Shown one piece after another: positions 62,009-64,000 of a DNA stretch of 64,000 nt. Position numbers and translations under genes: made by a program. The notes under the pieces are model-generated. The model was not told where the DNA came from. It searched no databases and saw only the letters and a list, made by a program, of their open reading frames with translations. Each line of letters opens with the position of its first letter. The stretch's first letter is position 1. Source of the stretch: [Scytonema hofmanni] UTEX 2349 (GTDB lineage: Bacteria > Cyanobacteriota > Cyanobacteriia > Cyanobacteriales > Nostocaceae); contig NZ_KK073768.1 in assembly GCF_000582685.1 (NCBI RefSeq), positions 420,410 to 484,409 on the forward strand. The letters run 5' to 3'.

Positions 62009-64000
62009 ATGGCAGAAGAACATAAATCTAGCTTACCTAAAAACAATATCTCTGCTGCCAATAGACTGCCAAGTAAATCTACAAAAACGACTGCAACTGC
62101 ATTAGCACGTTTCTCAAACCAGATGACTCGTTTAGGTCATCTACTTGCTGCTACTTCCGCATTAGGAGCAGCCTTGTTGAGTGCTTCTGGTTTGGGTTTA
62201 ACGCAATTGATGGAAAGTCAGGCGATTTATACATTTTATCAACTGCGCGAACCGGTGATGCCGCCAGAAGATATCGTGATATTGGCAATTGACGATCAGT
62301 CAATATCAACTCCTGCACAATCCTATCAAGGAGACCCGAAGCAGTATGCCTACTTTGAACCGCTACAAAAATTTCCTTATAAACGTGAGGCATACGCTCA
62401 AGTAATTGATAAGTTAATCAAAGCAGGGGCACGCTCGGTTGCATTAGATGTAGTATTTAATCGACCTAATCTTGAGGATACTGCCGACGATCAAAAGTTG
62501 CAACAGTCATTGCAACGTTATGGCGATAAAGTTACTTTAGGCGCAGTTTACGAGTTTATTGAGACGTATCAAGGCAAAGGTTGGCAGTTATCGCAGCCAT
62601 CCGCACAGTTTCGCACAGGATCGGTATCCATTGGCTCGATTAATTTCCCCCTAGAGGTAGATGGCAAAATTCACCGACTTGCAAGCGAATTTCCGAAATT
62701 GTTAGAGAAAAACGAAGGTTTTGTCCCAGGAGATAAAATACCATCTTTTGGGGAAGCGGTACTTAGAGCAGCAAACGTGAAATATCCGCGACCAAAAGGC
62801 GATCGCATTTATTTTTACGGTTCTGCGGGAAAATTTGAGCATATTCCTTTCTACTACGTACTCGACCCCGAAAATTGGAATTCTTATTTGCAACAAGGAA
62901 AAATTTTCAAAGATAAGATAGTTTTAATTGGGGCAACCGACAAGTTAAGTAATGATTATCATTCAGTAGCTGTTGCCCCAAGTAATGAAGAAATGGCAGG
63001 GGTAGAAATTCATGCAAATGCGATCGCTACTTTAATGGAAGGAAAAGCGATCGCTCAAGGAATTAAAAATCCATTTCTGCAAGGATTGTTTGTGCTGGTG
63101 TTAGTTGGTGGAAGTGTATTAATAGTTACTCGCAGCAAGCGAGGCATAATTAGATTTTTCGCACTTTGCGCTCTAGCAAGCGTTTGGGGCATAATTAGTT
63201 ATTCTGTTTTTATATATAATCAGTTAATTTTACCGACTACAGTGCCAATGATGGCGATGAGTGCGATCGGACTTTCTTATCTCGGAACCGAAGTAGCTAA
63301 AGATAAGTTAAGAAAAAGCCAATTAGTCAATATTCTTCAAAAACATGCATCTAATCATGTTGCCCAAGAAATTATCAGCATGGAAGATGACCTGCAAGAC
63401 TTACTTCTACAAAGAGAAAAAGCAATAGCGGGTAAAATACTTGACGGACGCTACAAAATTGTCAAAGTTCTTGGTTCAGGAGGATTCAGCGAAACCTACA
63501 TTGCAGAAGATACCAGACTTCCGCAAAACCCGCTATGTGTTGTGAAGCAGCTAAAACCAGGCAATACTAAATCAGAAAGCCTAGAAATTGCCAGACGTTT
63601 GTTTAAATCAGAAGCGCAAACTTTACAAAAATTAGGAACACATAACCAAATTCCTCAGTTATTGGCTTATTTTGAAGAAGACGAAGAATTTTACTTAATT
63701 CAAGAATATATCATCGGTCATCCTCTCAATCAAGAGCTTCCATCTGGTAGACTCATCCCCGAAACCGCAGTTATCGAGATGTTGCGGGACTTATTGCAAA
63801 CATTAGCATTTGTTCATGACAACAGCGTAATTCACCGAGATATTAAACCCAGCAACATCATGCGACGAGATGAGGACAACAAACTGGTACTCATTGACTT
63901 TGGTGCCGTTAAAGAAGTCACCACACAACTGCTTGATAATCCACAGCAAACAGCCTTTACCATTGGCATTGGTACTAAAGGTTATGCACCAAGCGAACAA
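62009..64000 (+). CDS. CHASE2 domain serine/threonine protein kinase (3' end outside window)
   Basis: 664 codons are visible from ATG 62009 to the window edge, uninterrupted. A membrane segment near residues 47-65 leads to an extracytoplasmic CHASE2 sensory domain (about 75-345; DIVILAIDDQSIS, AGARSVALDVVFN). Two or three further membrane segments follow (about 352-425; GLFVLVLVGGSVLIV). The Ser/Thr kinase domain starts near 480: glycine loop VLGSGGFSETY, VVKQLK lysine, catalytic VIHRDIKPSN near 606 and DFGAVKE near 630. The window ends at the APSEQ (APE-like) motif. It probably senses an external small molecule and phosphorylates cytosolic proteins. CHASE2-kinase fusions are typical of filamentous cyanobacteria. 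Confidence 0.93.
   Translation, partial: MAEEHKSSLPKNNISAANRLPSKSTKTTATALARFSNQMTRLGHLLAATSALGAALLSASGLGLTQLMESQAIYTFYQLREPVMPPEDIVILAIDDQSISTPAQSYQGDPKQYAYFEPLQKFPYKREAYAQVIDKLIKAGARSVALDVVFNRPNLEDTADDQKLQQSLQRYGDKVTLGAVYEFIETYQGKGWQLSQPSAQFRTGSVSIGSINFPLEVDGKIHRLASEFPKLLEKNEGFVPGDKIPSFGEAVLRAANVKYPRPKGDRIYFYGSAGKFEHIPFYYVLDPENWNSYLQQGKIFKDKIVLIGATDKLSNDYHSVAVAPSNEEMAGVEIHANAIATLMEGKAIAQGIKNPFLQGLFVLVLVGGSVLIVTRSKRGIIRFFALCALASVWGIISYSVFIYNQLILPTTVPMMAMSAIGLSYLGTEVAKDKLRKSQLVNILQKHASNHVAQEIISMEDDLQDLLLQREKAIAGKILDGRYKIVKVLGSGGFSETYIAEDTRLPQNPLCVVKQLKPGNTKSESLEIARRLFKSEAQTLQKLGTHNQIPQLLAYFEEDEEFYLIQEYIIGHPLNQELPSGRLIPETAVIEMLRDLLQTLAFVHDNSVIHRDIKPSNIMRRDEDNKLVLIDFGAVKEVTTQLLDNPQQTAFTIGIGTKGYAPSEQ

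Overview
The window comes from a cyanobacterium, most likely a filamentous heterocyst-forming one (Nostocales). The octamer GCGATCGC (HIP1) is scattered throughout. Several genes are cyanobacterial types: psaM of photosystem I, the long ribosome hibernation factor (LrtA type), a KaiB-like domain protein, a PatD-like heterocyst-frequency protein, DUF3611 and DUF981 membrane proteins, and a CHASE2 serine/threonine kinase. The intergenic DNA carries heptamer tandem repeats and dispersed palindromes of the kind described in Nostoc, Anabaena and Calothrix. No rRNA, tRNA or CRISPR array was found.

Layout. 1-2.2 kb: the 3' end of a hybrid histidine kinase and a response-regulator/kinase protein. 2.8-12.6 kb: PatD-like protein, (p)ppGpp synthetase/hydrolase, a peroxiredoxin-glutaredoxin fusion with a PerR-like operator, an alpha/beta hydrolase, CysA, a cytosolic 5'-nucleotidase and a nucleoside hydrolase. 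13-14.4 kb: a secreted small protein and a decayed IS605-type tnpB. 14.5-24.7 kb: DUF981, stress protein, SDR, hisC, lipB, hpf/lrtA, a PLP decarboxylase carrying in-frame repeats, ychF and an MlaE permease. 25-33 kb: KaiB-like protein, pilT, DUF3611, MscS channel, DUF389 and a Na+/H+ antiporter. 34-46.7 kb: a retropepsin-like two-gene module, sensor kinases, UDP-GlcNAc 2-epimerase, cell-wall proteins, glgA, hemC and a lipid kinase.

47-56.4 kb is the accessory part. It holds an Uma2 remnant, an AAA ATPase fused to a PD-(D/E)XK nuclease, a metallophosphoesterase, and then an island of toxin-antitoxin modules (PIN/RHH, HicBA, DUF104/VapC, a DUF5615 remnant) separated by arrays of a HIP1-bearing repeat of about 33 bp. 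It ends with a membrane NACHT NTPase bracketed by two inverted copies of a miniature transposable element, one of which lies inside a unit of the HIP1 array. 56.4-64 kb returns to core genes: FGGY kinase, psaM (31 aa), leuA, a LabA-like NYN protein and a truncated CHASE2 kinase.

The strongest unusual signals are four. Toxin-antitoxin cassettes are spaced by HIP1 minisatellites. A membrane NACHT gene with period-four glycine repeats sits between inverted MITEs. A 72-bp palindromic repeat is tandemly inserted in frame in a decarboxylase gene. Heptamer arrays place ATG codons in all three frames at the 5' ends of genes. Functions are assigned from sequence reading only, without database searches.
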